Shown: positions 15,010 through 23,560, counted from the stretch's first letter. The stretch: 25,106 nt of DNA from Balneolia bacterium (GCA_003567135.1 PXAI01000391.1:1-25106), one strand, 5' to 3'. Notes: a model not told the origin generated them from the sequence alone. Numbers and translations: made by a program.

Positions 15010-15046
15010 AAAAAGCAGCGTTCGCACTCAGCGGGCGCTGCTTTTT
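15010..15046. terminator. Bidirectional intrinsic terminator overlapping the lyase stop
   Basis: AAAAAGCAGCG (15010-15020) pairs with CGCTGCTTTTT (15036-15046). T-runs on both strands allow termination of the alginate-lyase gene (minus) and of any plus-strand read-through from htpX. The right arm encodes the last residues (KKSS) of the lyase. Confidence 0.8.
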
Positions 15047-16287
15047 TTATGGGATAATGTCACGCTCAGAGCGGCTACATCGGGGAGATATTCTTCCTTG
15101 AGAAGATCAGCGATTCTGGGAGTTACCTGAATGGATTCTCCCAGCATTTGAGCCCGGATGATCAGCCAGTAAAGGGAATAGGGGTTGTCGGGCTCAAGTA
15201 GAGAAACTTCTTGGTTTACAAAATCTATGGCTACTATCAATCCGCCGGAGCGCTCGTCTTCCACGAGAAAGAGATTGATGCCGTGGAATCGGCCGTATCG
15301 GATCAGGTTTTTGTATGCTTCAAGATTGTAGATCAGATAGTGCGTTCCATCGGCGCGGCGCATTTCCCTGGGCTGGCGTCCATCTGCATCGATATGGCGA
15401 AGAATCCGGTTTGAGGTGATGTCAGATAAAATGCGTTTTGCCAGCTCATGCTGACCTGTGAATGTGGTGAAAGCAACCAGCTGCGCATCGTACCACGTGC
15501 CGTGATTGTTGAGCGTATTCGCTTCGCGGATGCCAAATTCGGAGGTCAGAAGCCAGTGATTGAAATCAGAAAACCAGGACTGCATGCAGCTGTGGATTTC
15601 ATTCGGCAGCTGCGATTCCGCCCTGAGCAGGTAAACGGCATCCAGCAGATAAATAAAATGGTAGGTGTCGATAATTCCGTAATTCCGGCCTTCAGTGCGG
15701 CCCGGGATGCCCTGTGCAAAATTCAGGTTGGGGTTCATTCTGGTTGACGGATCGCAGAACCAGGTGTTGAGATATTTGCCGGCTGCTTTATGATAGGTTG
15801 AATCTCCCGAAAAATAGCCGGCCAGCGCCAGTGCGCGCACCGATTCCACCATCATTGTCAGCTTTGGATAATCGTAATCTTCTACCTCCGGATTTATATC
15901 ACCATCACGGCGAATGTACGGTTTGCCATCCGCAGCAGACGGATCAGGCCACCAGTAAATAGCAAGACTCGCATAATCATGTGCCGCCTGATTTTCATAA
16001 AGTACCGGTGAATCAGTAACGGAAGGTGGAGTTTGGCTCAGCGCTAAATTTGCCCGCTCGATCACGCGTGATCTTATCCCTTCATTAACAGATCCGGATT
16101 TAAGGGATTTTGTCCTGTTGGATTGCAGCTGATCCAAACTCATCAAAACCGGCTCATCTGCCGGAATAGCTTTTTCGGATTCTTTTATCTGAGGATAGGG
16201 ATGTGAGCTGTTAAACGTATGGTGCAGATATCCTTCGAGCCCGCATCCTGAAAAAAATAAAGCGAATAAAACGATCAGCCGTCGCAT
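15028..16287 (-). CDS. Alginate lyase-family lipoprotein (PL5-like)
   Basis: A 419-residue protein with a lipoprotein signal: hydrophobic LIVLFALFFSG before Cys15 (lipobox FSGC, with Phe at an unusual -3). The mature part is an all-helical alginate lyase domain: YASLAIYWWPDPSAADGKPY (about 105-124), then the catalytic-region motif NNHGTWYD at residues 260-267, where Asn261-His262 match the Asn-His pair of PL5 enzymes. These enzymes cleave alginate or related uronate polymers by beta-elimination. Membrane attachment suggests action on oligosaccharides in the periplasm or at the outer membrane. No SusC/SusD, sulfatase or other carbohydrate gene is next to it. Substrate could be something other than alginate. 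Confidence 0.88.
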   Translation of the reverse strand: MRRLIVLFALFFSGCGLEGYLHHTFNSSHPYPQIKESEKAIPADEPVLMSLDQLQSNRTKSLKSGSVNEGIRSRVIERANLALSQTPPSVTDSPVLYENQAAHDYASLAIYWWPDPSAADGKPYIRRDGDINPEVEDYDYPKLTMMVESVRALALAGYFSGDSTYHKAAGKYLNTWFCDPSTRMNPNLNFAQGIPGRTEGRNYGIIDTYHFIYLLDAVYLLRAESQLPNEIHSCMQSWFSDFNHWLLTSEFGIREANTLNNHGTWYDAQLVAFTTFTGQHELAKRILSDITSNRILRHIDADGRQPREMRRADGTHYLIYNLEAYKNLIRYGRFHGINLFLVEDERSGGLIVAIDFVNQEVSLLEPDNPYSLYWLIIRAQMLGESIQVTPRIADLLKEEYLPDVAALSVTLSHKKSSAR

Positions 16288-16390
16288 AGGATGTTCTTGA
16301 AATCAAATAAATAATATAAACGTTATAAATTATATAATTGATCGGCGATTTGGAAGGGCGTATTACCAGTTTTGCAGGTAAAGGGCTTAG

Positions 16391-16523
16391 CCCGGATTAT
16401 ATACGAAGCAGTAAAATATGCTCAGTGTACATCAGTACCCTTCCGCTCACTTTATCAGCTTCGCTTTGCCAGCGGAAAAAATTCCCCGAATTAGTCGAGG
16501 CAGGCTTTGGTGAATAATCCGGG
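16391..16523. mobile_element. MITE-like element 1 (133 bp)
   Basis: The ends CCCGGATTAT (16391-16400) and ATAATCCGGG (16514-16523) are 10-bp perfect inverted repeats. The outer flanks CTTAG and TTAGG suggest a 4-bp target duplication TTAG. The right-hand 110 bp is nearly the same as in the element at 20766-21013. No reading frame of note, so it would need a transposase from elsewhere. Confidence 0.65.
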
Positions 16524-16530
16524 TTAGGCT

Positions 16531-17631
16531 CTAAACGAGATGATACGCAATAGCCAGCCCGAGCCAGCACAGCAAAATAATCTGGAAAACCCTGAAGCCG
16601 GAAATGGAAACGCGGTACGTGAAGATAGTCAGTACTGATCCGACAAACAGGAATGCGGCGGTGGTGAAGTGGCGGAAGTGGTAGCCATCGAAGGTTTCGA
16701 TGAGTGGTAAAAAGAGTAAGCCGGTAAGGGAGAGCAGAGCGGTCATCTTGCTGATGATGATGTTTAGCCGGAATGGCGACCGGATGAGATCGGGCTCAAA
16801 GCGTTCTGCGAACCACGCTAGAAAGGCAAAACTCGCAAAAAAGGTGACGATAAATAAAATCGCGCTGTTTGAGATGACGGTCAGAAATGGATTCAATTCA
16901 CCCAGAACGCCGGCAGCGTACTGGACTAAAAATCCGGGTAAAAGAGATAATTCGGGAACCTGCAGCAACCCGAGCGAGGAAACGCCGGTAATAACCTGGT
17001 TAATCCAGAGCACAAAACTGAAGAGAATTACGCCGGTGAGGCTGACGGTCATGGTGTAAAAAGCCCTCCGCCTTTTGCCGATGTAATAATAGCCTCCGGA
17101 AATCATAAACAGAAGCACAAGCAGGATAAAGCCGTGAAAGCTGCTCCAGAACGCAAACATCGAGGCGACGGCGCAGACGATCAGCCAGGAGATTTTGCCG
17201 GAATCATAAAACCGGATAATTCCTGCCGTGAAGCCAAGTGTGGAGGCCATGAAGAGTGCATCCCCCGAAAAACCTGAAAAAACGGCGATTACCGGCGGAG
17301 AGAGAAAGAGTAAATTAACCAGCCTTGCCTGCCAGAAAAAAATCTGCCATACAAAAAACTGCGCAATGCAAAGCAGGATGAGGTTAAGAATCAGCGCGGC
17401 ATCCTGAGTAGAAGTCAGCCCCGTTTTAGTGATTAATCCCGTAAGAAACCCGTAACCTGCCGGCAGGCCGGAGATCTCATCAGCCTGATTTCCGGCGATT
17501 TGATCCGCTACGGCAAGATGAATTTCTGAGTCCGGCGATTGCGTTATGGCTGTATCTATCTGGGCAAAGCCAAATACAACAACCAAAGCAGGAATCAGGT
17601 ACATTAAATAGGTGCGAAATGGGAATTTCAT
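16531..17631 (-). CDS. Multi-pass membrane protein, GT-C glycosyltransferase-like
   Basis: A 366-residue protein when started at the ATG at 17631 (MKFPFRTYLMYLIPALVVVF); an in-frame ATG at 17697 adds 22 residues without signal character and is less likely. About ten hydrophobic segments. After the first helix comes a loop TAITQSPDSEIHLAVADQIA, followed by SGLPAGYGFLTGLI, which has the placement of acidic residues in the first periplasmic loop of GT-C enzymes. Such enzymes use polyprenyl-phosphate sugars. No family was recognised with certainty. It lies 88 bp after a second protein of the same type, on the same strand, which suggests a shared function. Confidence 0.7.
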   Translation of the reverse strand: MKFPFRTYLMYLIPALVVVFGFAQIDTAITQSPDSEIHLAVADQIAGNQADEISGLPAGYGFLTGLITKTGLTSTQDAALILNLILLCIAQFFVWQIFFWQARLVNLLFLSPPVIAVFSGFSGDALFMASTLGFTAGIIRFYDSGKISWLIVCAVASMFAFWSSFHGFILLVLLFMISGGYYYIGKRRRAFYTMTVSLTGVILFSFVLWINQVITGVSSLGLLQVPELSLLPGFLVQYAAGVLGELNPFLTVISNSAILFIVTFFASFAFLAWFAERFEPDLIRSPFRLNIIISKMTALLSLTGLLFLPLIETFDGYHFRHFTTAAFLFVGSVLTIFTYRVSISGFRVFQIILLCWLGLAIAYHLV

Positions 17632-17719
17632 GCTATCCTGAAGAAAGAAATGTCCGCAACAATTTTGAAGATATAAGGATACACCATTGTTTAACAAGGT
17701 GCAAAATAGTAAACAAAAA

Positions 17720-18754
17720 CTATAATTTATCCCTGCTCTTTAAAAAATAATCAATAACAAATCCTGTAAGCGGGATGGTGAAGGCGTAGGCGGGCCAGAT
17801 AAAGCGGCCATCAGAATAAGCGGAAAGCATGGAGTACAGGAACAGCGCGCACGTGATGACCAGGCCGGCGATCAGTGGGAGCCAGTTTGGCCAGAGTAGC
17901 GTCTCCTTTCGCAGGAGCCAGGCTGCGATAAGCGCGGCGAAAAACGGAACACCTGCCGTAATTGCAAAGGCGATATAGGTTCGGGGGCGGCTTAGGTTTG
18001 CTATCAGGATATCAAGCGTTGGGAGCCAGGCGTGAGGCACGCTGTGCGGCGACCACCATCTGACCAGAAACATCATCAGCAAAAATGCGAGTCCGTAAAG
18101 GATGATCCACGTGATTTTCATTTTGTTGGATGGCGAACTGCTGAAAATGAACCAAACCAAAATGACGGGAATCAGCAGTACGACGGTTTCCTTGATCAAA
18201 ACGCCCAGGAAAATGGTAGCCAGTAGCGATTTGTATCGTCCGGTAATAATCTGCCAGACTCCGAAACAGAGAATGCCGACCAGGGCAGGATCAACATAAC
18301 CTATTGCGCCGTAGTAAAAAACGGGAAACGAGAAAACATAAAGCGCCGAGGAAATTATTCTTGAATTAAGAGAAATCCGGAGTTCCATCATCGTGAGCCA
18401 CAGGAAAATGAGTCCGCCCCAGAGAAACGCGACGTTCAGAATATTGAGGGAGGTCATGGGATCAAACGGCAGAAAGGAAGCGAGAATGGGGAGCATCGGC
18501 CTGTACACAAACGGCACGCGGAGTTCATCAGCCAGATCATATCCCCGGAAATAGCGAACGGCGGTGGTGTACTGGTACACATCAGGCGGCAGGCCTTCGA
18601 TTACGGTGCCGTTGTCGAAGGTGTAGGAAAATTCGTCCTCGCCGGTAATTTGCTGCAGCCACTCCGGATCAAGATAATCGAATCGCACAGAGGTGACGAG
18701 AATTAATCCGCCCAGAAAAAGAAGGAGCCAGAAAGGTGAACCCAGCCTGTTCAT
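17720..18754 (-). CDS. Multi-pass membrane protein, GT-C glycosyltransferase-like
   Basis: A 344-residue protein with about nine membrane segments. A first helix (about 8-22) is followed by a long loop to about residue 85 with acidic residues (FDYLDPEWLQQITGEDEF) and LPPDVYQYTTAVRYFRGYDL, then FVYRPMLPILASF. A D.YQY...RYFRG...YRPMLP arrangement is common in uncharacterised GT-C-like proteins of Bacteroidota and relatives that may add sugars to lipid or protein acceptors on the periplasmic side. It precedes the 16531-17631 gene. The glycosyltransferase assignment is an inference from topology, not from a decisive motif. Confidence 0.72.
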   Translation of the reverse strand: MNRLGSPFWLLLFLGGLILVTSVRFDYLDPEWLQQITGEDEFSYTFDNGTVIEGLPPDVYQYTTAVRYFRGYDLADELRVPFVYRPMLPILASFLPFDPMTSLNILNVAFLWGGLIFLWLTMMELRISLNSRIISSALYVFSFPVFYYGAIGYVDPALVGILCFGVWQIITGRYKSLLATIFLGVLIKETVVLLIPVILVWFIFSSSPSNKMKITWIILYGLAFLLMMFLVRWWSPHSVPHAWLPTLDILIANLSRPRTYIAFAITAGVPFFAALIAAWLLRKETLLWPNWLPLIAGLVITCALFLYSMLSAYSDGRFIWPAYAFTIPLTGFVIDYFLKSRDKL

Positions 18755-18890
18755 GGTTTGTGTATTGAAATTACCGTTGTTTTGGGAAGTGTACTGAACC
18801 TGAAATGTCCCGGATGAATCTGAACATAAATAAAATCTCTGGCAAAGTGAACTGCTTCAGGAACATCTCTCTGTTAAACTTGCGTAAATG

Positions 18891-18921
18891 AAAAAGCCAG
18901 AGCCGCCTGCGCGACTCCGGC
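18891..18921 (-). terminator. Intrinsic terminator of the T9SS-protein gene
   Basis: Read on the minus strand, GCCGGAG (18921-18915) pairs with CTCTGGC (18902-18896; one G-U pair), with further GC pairing inside (TCGC/GCGG), and TTTTT (18895-18891) follows. It starts 21 bp after the stop. Confidence 0.8.
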
Positions 18922-18942
18922 CTGATTCATAATATTAAGTTG

Positions 18943-20436
18943 TTATTTGATCAGCGTCATTTTTTTGGTGATCACTGTGTTTGATGCCTGTAATCTGTAC
19001 AGGTAAATACCGCTTGCAAGGTGCGAGGCATCGAATGCAACGATATGCGACCCTGCGTGCTGCGTTGTGTTCACAAGCGTGGCTACGTGCTGTCCCTGGA
19101 TGTTGAAGACATCCAGTTTTACATCGGCAGCTGCCGGTAATTCATAGCGGATTTGGGTAACGGGGTTAAACGGATTCGGGTAGTTCTGATCCAGAGAAAC
19201 CACAACCGGAATTCCGGGCGCAGGATCAACGGATACCGGAGCTCCGTCGTAGGATAGCACAGAGCGGGCATAAAGCGTGAGTTCGTCATATACTTCGCCG
19301 TTCTCAAGTCCGTGGAAAAGTATGGAATGCAACAGATCATTTTCGTAAATGTACTGCTCCATATCGTAAGCCACGAATTCTCCATCCCATACTTCGTACT
19401 CGGCCCCGCCGGTTAGCAGGGTCCAGTCCTCGTTGTAGTACATTTCGAGGAGGAATTCCGGATGCCACTCGCCATCTTCAAAAATTTCACCGTTAATACT
19501 GATGACCGTGCTGAGCGTGGAAATTCCTCTGCGTGAAACGCCCACCTGTGTTTCCACTCTGAAATCCTCAACCCATTCTCCGCTTTCCCAGAAAGATTCT
19601 GTGAAGGTAAGCAGCCCCATATTTTCTGGTTTCATAGACTGATCGAACCACTGAAACATGCTCATATTTGATGGCAGCATATTACCGTCTGCATCCTGGT
19701 GCATTTCGCCTTTCAGCAGTGCGAGGATGTTTACGAACAGGTCGGTGTTGTCCATTTCCCAGAAATTGAGCTTCTGTTCGTTTACCCAGCCTTCTTCGTT
19801 AATCCACATTTGTTCGATGTACTGAACGGCGCCATCCGCCATGGTCAGGTTCCCTCTCATGTATGGGATCCACTCATTCATGTACCATTTTTCATCCAGA
19901 ATTCCGGAGAATGATCCGTTTTCATGGAAAAAGGTAATGCGGGAATCAGAAACCCAGGCATTATCAATCCACATGTAGGTATGGACTTTATCGAATACCA
20001 TTTTGCCGTTGACCTCCGTGTAGGCGTAATTGATTTTAAACTCCGGCATCCATTGTAGACCGGCGTGATCCCATTCGCTCCAAATGTGCTCGGAGAGTCT
20101 GCCGTTCTGGTAGCTCATTACGCTTCTGTCATCGTTTTGCCACTCATTATCCCAGAAATACTGGGAAGTCCAGGTAGTAAGATGGCTGTTATCATACCCG
20201 AAAAGCTGCCGGTAAACGCTGTACCAATTGTCACCATCCTTATATTCATAAACGGTGCCGGTGTGTTCCGGACTGCCAAGGGTTTGTACACGAGCGGGCA
20301 GGCTTATAAGCTCGTATGTATTCAGAGCCGCGGTTTTTCTGAACTCAGGCCCAAAATTATCCCGGATGTGCTGTGCTTCAACAGCAAGTGCGGAGAATCC
20401 GAGAATCACTGCGAGAAAAAGTAAGCTTTTTTTCAT
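18943..20436 (-). CDS. T9SS-secreted protein with tryptophan-rich repeats
   Basis: A 497-residue protein. Residues 1-21 are a signal peptide (cleavage near VEA|QH). The C-terminal domain (about 415-497) begins DQNYPNPFNPVTQIRYELP and contains VFNIQGQHVATLV and ASGIYLYRLQ, ending in TKKMTLIK, the Por/type IX (type A) sorting domain that is removed on export through the outer membrane. Between them are repeated blocks of the form W-x(3-7)-W-[VIQM]-x-[DE], for example FWDNEWQND (94-102), WIDNAWVSD (156-164), WINEEGWVNE (211-220) and WESGEWVED (283-291). Spacing is often 28-36 residues. The function is unknown; a beta-solenoid or propeller-like surface protein is plausible. Confidence 0.92.
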   Translation of the reverse strand: MKKSLLFLAVILGFSALAVEAQHIRDNFGPEFRKTAALNTYELISLPARVQTLGSPEHTGTVYEYKDGDNWYSVYRQLFGYDNSHLTTWTSQYFWDNEWQNDDRSVMSYQNGRLSEHIWSEWDHAGLQWMPEFKINYAYTEVNGKMVFDKVHTYMWIDNAWVSDSRITFFHENGSFSGILDEKWYMNEWIPYMRGNLTMADGAVQYIEQMWINEEGWVNEQKLNFWEMDNTDLFVNILALLKGEMHQDADGNMLPSNMSMFQWFDQSMKPENMGLLTFTESFWESGEWVEDFRVETQVGVSRRGISTLSTVISINGEIFEDGEWHPEFLLEMYYNEDWTLLTGGAEYEVWDGEFVAYDMEQYIYENDLLHSILFHGLENGEVYDELTLYARSVLSYDGAPVSVDPAPGIPVVVSLDQNYPNPFNPVTQIRYELPAAADVKLDVFNIQGQHVATLVNTTQHAGSHIVAFDASHLASGIYLYRLQASNTVITKKMTLIK

Positions 20437-20764
20437 AATCGCAGGCGTTAAGAGAAATATTTACGCTGGCCGTTGATATCGGGAGTATTTCTGAAACCGA
20501 ACAAGCCAGCAGTTGTCAAATCCCGGTTTTTTACTGATATCTGATTAAAATATAGTTCCTTAATAAATTAATATCAATATTATAATAAATGCATCGGTAT
20601 ATATTTTCTCTTACACTATTTCCGTAAACAGAGATCGTGTAACACAGAATATATTTTCAGGAACGGGTGTAATCAGCAGGATTTTTCTCCGGATGAAACA
20701 CAATCTAATTTCGACGCAATGTGCCGTGGTTATCAATAGAGGGAGATTGGGGATAAATCGGTTA
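20437..20764. other. AT-rich gap upstream of the T9SS-protein gene
   Basis: This 328-bp stretch has no convincing gene. It should contain the promoter of the T9SS gene. A near -7-like box (AATATTTC on the minus strand, about 20451-20458) lies about 15 bp before the start. I see nothing else in it. Confidence 0.45.
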
Positions 20765-21014
20765 ACCCGGATTATTCACGAATCATTTAAATATACGATA
20801 TAAGTAACTGATTAAATTTAGCTTTTAGCAAATCTACATTCCCCCAAATTTGGGCGTGCTATAAGTCGGCGACTTTTTCCCGCTGGCTGCGTTGAAGCTA
20901 AAAAAGTGTGCTCAGGGTACATTGGTACCCCTCCGCTCACTTTTTTACCTTCGCCTTGCCAGCGAAAAAAATTCCCCGAATTAGTCGGGGCAGGCTTTGG
21001 TGAATAATCCGGGT
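20765..21014. mobile_element. MITE-like element 2 (250 bp)
   Basis: ACCCGGATTATTCAC (20765-20779) and GTGAATAATCCGGGT (21000-21014) are perfect 15-bp terminal inverted repeats. Inside, CGCTGGCTGCGTTGAAGCTA (from 20881) is inverted against CACTTTTTTACCTTCGCC (from 20937), giving a large hairpin. It shares its right-hand 110 bp with element 1 but carries an extra left part. No coding potential. Confidence 0.72.
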
Positions 21015-21102
21015 CAAATCCATCCCTGATTTTCTAAAATCTTCTGTAAAACCACCTGAGGTTTGTATTTTAGAGAGTAATCTGACCAACGTTTTTATAT
21101 CT

Positions 21103-21975
21103 ATGAAATACTGCATTATTGCGCATCCGGGCCGGGAGTATCTGGTTCCGGTAATTAACAGAGTCGTTTCGGTTTTATCCGGGGAAGAAAAAACTGTTTG
21201 TATGGGGCAGGCTGCCGCGAAGCTTACGGGATTCCCTGATCCGGAGCTAAGTGATTACGTGCACATTTTTACGAATGAGGAGCTGGCCATTGAGGCTTCT
21301 GATATCATCATTGCCATCGGCGGCGATGGTACTATGCTCCACGCCGCAAGGCTGATACACGACAGTGGAAAACCGTTACTTGGCATTAACAGCGGCAGGC
21401 TCGGATTTCTGGCGGATATCCGGATGGAAGAACTCGAGGATGCGCTGAGTATGCTGATTGCCGGGAAATACGAAATGGAATCGCGGTTTTTCCTCGAGGC
21501 CACCGTTGATGGAAAAAAACAGTATGCGCTGAACGAGGTTCTCTTTTCCAAGCACAGCTCGGTATCGATGATTACCCTCGCGGTTTCATGCGACGGTATT
21601 CCGGTAAATAAATACTGGGCAGACGGGCTGATTATTGCCACACCCACCGGCTCCACGGCGTACAATTTGTCGTCGGGGGGACCCATCATTTTGCCTGAAA
21701 CAAACGTGATGGTTTTGACGCCGGTTTGTCCGCATGCACTTACCACAAGGCCGCTTGTACTGCCCGCAGACAAGAAAATTACCATCGTGGCTGATCCCCC
21801 CGAGCAGCAGATCCTCCTTTCAAATGATGGCAAAGTTTGCGATATTAATACTGATAAACTGCATGTGGAAATTACCCGAAGTGAGTTCTCGATAAATCTT
21901 ATTAAACTACACGGGCGCAATTACTTTCATACTTTACGCGCCAAGCTTATGTGGGGACTCGACCTGCGGGAATGA
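21103..21975 (+). CDS. nadK: NAD kinase
   Basis: A 290-residue enzyme that phosphorylates NAD to NADP, of normal length for bacterial NadK. Motifs: GGDGT at residues 73-77 (catalytic Asp76), NSGRLGFLAD at 96-105, ALNE at 142-145, YWADG at 171-175 with Asp174, TPTGSTAYNLSSGGPIILP (180-198), and the C-terminal strand region LPADKKITIVAD. The gene starts 88 bp after the MITE-like element and is followed at 102 bp by malate dehydrogenase. No clear ribosome-binding site, as with most genes here. A transcription terminator is not obvious before mdh, so the two may be co-transcribed. Confidence 0.96.
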   Translation: MKYCIIAHPGREYLVPVINRVVSVLSGEEKTVCMGQAAAKLTGFPDPELSDYVHIFTNEELAIEASDIIIAIGGDGTMLHAARLIHDSGKPLLGINSGRLGFLADIRMEELEDALSMLIAGKYEMESRFFLEATVDGKKQYALNEVLFSKHSSVSMITLAVSCDGIPVNKYWADGLIIATPTGSTAYNLSSGGPIILPETNVMVLTPVCPHALTTRPLVLPADKKITIVADPPEQQILLSNDGKVCDINTDKLHVEITRSEFSINLIKLHGRNYFHTLRAKLMWGLDLRE

Positions 21976-22077
21976 CCCGAAATGTGTGTGACGGAGATCA
22001 GAAAAGATCTGAAAAAATTATTACGGCTGAATAGTTTGGCCGCCCAAAAAATAGAAACCATTTAATATTTGAGAACT

Positions 22078-23037
22078 ATGAAGATAACGGTTGTAGGCGC
22101 AGGCGGTAATGTCGGCGCAACAGTAGCTTTAAGTATTGCCCAGCGTGATTTTGCAAAACAGGTTGTATGTATTGACCTTGAGCGCAAAGACGGCGAAAAG
22201 ACATTTTACCCTTCCAAAGGCCGCGCGCTTGATCAGTGGCAAACATCGCCGATCCACCTTTTCGATACGCACCTTGTTGGCGGAACTGACTATGAGATGA
22301 CCAAAGATTCTGACATCTGCGTGATAACCGCCGGTGTACCACGCCGTCCGGGTATGAGCCGAGATGATCTTCTCAGCATCAACGCCAACGTTGTGAAATC
22401 AGTAACCAAGCAGCTCGTAGAGCAGTCGCCAAACACGATTATCATTGTTGTTTCCAACCCGCTGGATATCATGACCTACGTTGCGTACAAAGCCAGCGGA
22501 CTTCCGGCAAACAAAGTTATGGGTATGGCCGGAATTCTTGATACGGCCCGCTACCGCGCGTTCCTTGCTGAAGAACTCGAAGTATCACCTAAAGATATTC
22601 AGGCACTGATTCTGGGTGGCCACGGCGATACAATGGTTCCGCTGCCGCGCTATACAACGGTTTCCGGAATTCCGGTAACGCAGCTCATCAAAAAGGATAA
22701 GCTTGATGCAATTATTCAGCGCGCCAAAGTTGGCGGCGGTGAGCTTGTCGGGCTAATGGGAACTTCTGCATGGTACGCGCCGGGTGCAGCCGCAGCCCAA
22801 ATGGCTGAAGCTATCGCTCTCGACCAGAACAGAATTTTCCCGTGTGCTTCATATCTGACCGGTCAGTTTGGCCTGGATGACATCTACGTTGGTGTTCCGG
22901 TTAAGCTTGGAAAAGAAGGTATCAAAGAGATTATCGAAATTGAGCTTACGCCTGAAGAGAAGGCGCTTCTCGATAACTCAGCAAACGCGGTTCGTACAGG
23001 TCTGAATGACCTTGAGCGGATTATGAGCGAAGCGTAA
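22078..23037 (+). CDS. mdh: Malate dehydrogenase (NAD-dependent, LDH-like)
   Basis: A 319-residue enzyme. The ATG at 22078 (MKITVVGAGGNVGAT) is chosen over an in-frame TTG 9 bp upstream. It has the NAD-binding loop GAGGNVG at 7-13 and Asp33 after the second strand, favouring NAD over NADP. The mobile loop VPRRPGMSRDD (88-97) has Arg pairs for dicarboxylate binding, so malate, not lactate. Active-site residues are Asp155, Arg158 and His182 (GGHGDTMVPLPRYT). The stretch ERKDGEKTFYPSKGRALD (35-52) is a little longer than the usual EGxPQGKALD loop. A strong terminator follows at 23062. Confidence 0.96.
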   Translation: MKITVVGAGGNVGATVALSIAQRDFAKQVVCIDLERKDGEKTFYPSKGRALDQWQTSPIHLFDTHLVGGTDYEMTKDSDICVITAGVPRRPGMSRDDLLSINANVVKSVTKQLVEQSPNTIIIVVSNPLDIMTYVAYKASGLPANKVMGMAGILDTARYRAFLAEELEVSPKDIQALILGGHGDTMVPLPRYTTVSGIPVTQLIKKDKLDAIIQRAKVGGGELVGLMGTSAWYAPGAAAAQMAEAIALDQNRIFPCASYLTGQFGLDDIYVGVPVKLGKEGIKEIIEIELTPEEKALLDNSANAVRTGLNDLERIMSEA

Positions 23038-23061
23038 GCTAACTTTCGTTCAATAAAAATT

Positions 23062-23094
23062 AAGCCGTCCTGCTTTTGCGGCACGGCTTTTTTT
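23062..23094. terminator. Intrinsic terminator between mdh and the DsrE-like gene
   Basis: AAGCCGT (23062-23068) pairs with ACGGCTT (23083-23089), with partial inner pairing, and a run of T follows to 23094. It ends transcription of mdh; on the minus strand the A-rich side gives a weaker reverse terminator for the convergent gene. Confidence 0.85.
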
Positions 23095-23128
23095 ATGGGC
23101 TTACCAAACTGGTATAATCGGGTATCGG

Positions 23129-23560
23129 TTAAAACGTAAACAACCTGAGCCCCGGCTTTCTCATGAATTCGGCCACTTCAGGCGGACGCGCAGCTGAAAC
23201 GTTTTCGATCAGATCAGCCTCAGTATATTCACGATTTGGAAGGAAAATTCCGCAAACTTCAACCTGAACGCCCTGATTAATCAGGTTACGGAGCAGATCA
23301 GCCGGGCTGCGGTCGGCTGGGCGAAAAGCAGGGGACTCGGTATTGAGAAGTGCAAGTTTTCCGGCGTCGCTGCAAAGCAATACGCGCACATTCACGCCCT
23401 GATTTACAGATTGGGTTGTAAGCACGAGAGCCATCATCTGCGTTTCCGCATCGCCCGAGGTTAGCATCACGAACATTTCGCCGTTGTCGGTTTCTGCCTG
23501 GGCAGACTCAGCAAGTGGGAAAAACATAAGACTGAATAAAAGTATGGATAAATATTTCAT
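23129..23560 (-). CDS. Exported DsrE/DsrF-like protein
   Basis: A 143-residue protein with a signal peptide (MKYLSILLFSLMFFPLAESAQA). The mature part fits the DsrE/F-like fold: FVMLTSGDAETQMMALVLTT, GVNVRVLLCSDAGKLAL (Cys63), then LINQGVQVEVCGIFLPNR with Cys103 in the position of the conserved cysteine, and a C-terminal strand. Cytoplasmic DsrE proteins carry sulfur, but exported single-domain forms are uncharacterised, so a sulfur-transfer role is only possible. It converges on mdh and is followed by a shared terminator region. It is separated from the TonB-family gene by another terminator, so it is a single-gene unit. Confidence 0.8.
   Translation of the reverse strand: MKYLSILLFSLMFFPLAESAQAETDNGEMFVMLTSGDAETQMMALVLTTQSVNQGVNVRVLLCSDAGKLALLNTESPAFRPADRSPADLLRNLINQGVQVEVCGIFLPNREYTEADLIENVSAARPPEVAEFMRKPGLRLFTF

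Larger units (their letters stand above)
14687..15027. other. 341-bp gene-free stretch with hairpin repeats and a terminator
   Basis: The stretch has no credible gene. It holds an 11-bp perfect hairpin (14737-14762), a 160-bp long inverted element (14773-14932) and the bidirectional terminator at 15010-15046. The remaining AT-rich 14933-15009 shows nothing recognisable. Confidence 0.7.
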
